Assembly: GCA_900317155.1 (NCBI GenBank)
Contig: ONFO01000020.1
Span: 1-64,000, forward strand
From: an uncultured Bacteroidales bacterium
GTDB taxonomy: Bacteria > Bacteroidota > Bacteroidia > Bacteroidales > F082
Reading direction: 5' to 3'
DNA: 64,000 bases
This document shows positions 63,948 through 64,000 of this stretch, piece by piece. Below the pieces are notes generated by a model, which saw only the letters and a list, made by a program, of their open reading frames with translations, was not told the origin of the DNA and made no database searches. A program made the position numbers and the translations under genes. Positions within the stretch are counted from its first letter, which is position 1; the number at the start of each line of letters is the position of its first letter.

Positions 63948-64000
63948 TCACATCTCCTTCTTGTGCAGAATGAAATTATGTCCAAGATAGACTTCGCGGA
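63948..64000 (-). other. Possible C-terminal end of a minus-strand gene cut by the window edge
   Basis: One minus-strand frame is open from the window end to a TGA at 63950-63948 and would encode REVYLGHNFILHKKEM. A plus-strand ATG at 63978 (MSKIDFA) is also open to the edge. With under 20 codons visible neither can be confirmed. Confidence 0.25.

Overview
The window looks like a chromosome segment of a Bacteroidota bacterium, most probably of the order Bacteroidales. Evidence: TAnnTTTG promoter boxes just upstream of many start codons; type IX secretion (T9SS) proteins (SprA and two proteins with C-terminal sorting domains); a MurF-alanine racemase fusion; an Omp28-type lipoprotein; a DUF6029-like outer-membrane protein; a V-type ATPase with a DUF2764 subunit; and the atpD-C-(I)-B-E-F-H-A-G order of F-ATPase genes. 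I cannot name a genus or species. I see no rRNA, CRISPR array, prophage or insertion sequence with a transposase. Three tRNA genes are present.

Layout. 1-10.4 kb: the end of a T9SS-exported protein, ruvA, the giant translocon gene sprA, gcvH, a VanZ-like gene and a TonB-family gene. 10.4-17.1 kb: uvrC, thiL, sdaA, a CAU tRNA, a HAD phosphatase, a GIY-YIG gene between two copies of a 124-125 bp palindromic repeat, and dusB. 17.2-22.6 kb: a CPBP protease, an exbB/exbD energising cluster (one exbD appears frameshifted), tRNA-Ser, ansA and trmO. 22.6-30.5 kb, mostly minus strand: a DltD-like protein with an MBOAT acyltransferase, an Omp28 lipoprotein, a DUF6029-like protein, a TlpA-like thioredoxin and manA. 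30.5-38.2 kb: a MazF/PemK-type toxin pair, an M20 amidohydrolase, a zinc-ribbon membrane protein, mtnN, a LOG-family hydrolase, a P-loop kinase-dCMP deaminase fusion and a T9SS-exported protein. 38.2-45.3 kb: an NhaC-type antiporter, two small lipoproteins, initiator tRNA-Met, era, der, an S4-domain protein and a HEPN-MNT pair. 45.3-60.5 kb: a complete V-type ATPase operon (minus) and a complete F-type ATPase operon (plus), divergent from one 229-bp spacer. 60.6-64 kb: murF-alr and pssA.

How the genes work together. The two rotary ATPases appear to use different ions: the V-type K subunit keeps the full Na+ ligand set known from Enterococcus NtpK, while the F-type c subunit lacks the Na+ signature. 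With the NhaC-type antiporter this suggests linked H+ and Na+ circuits. ExbB/ExbD and TonB feed ion-motive force to the outer membrane, and SprA exports sorting-domain proteins.

The most distinctive property of the DNA is its intergenic repeats. Families of 7-bp tandem repeats, longer palindromes and MITE-like elements occupy many gene gaps, including every larger gap inside the F-ATPase operon, and one lies inside the signal-peptide region of sprA. The best candidates for something undescribed are the kinase-deaminase fusion (domain layout like the anti-phage protein AvcD/DcdV), a 50-residue membrane/coiled-coil protein inside the V-ATPase operon, and the repeat-flanked GIY-YIG gene.
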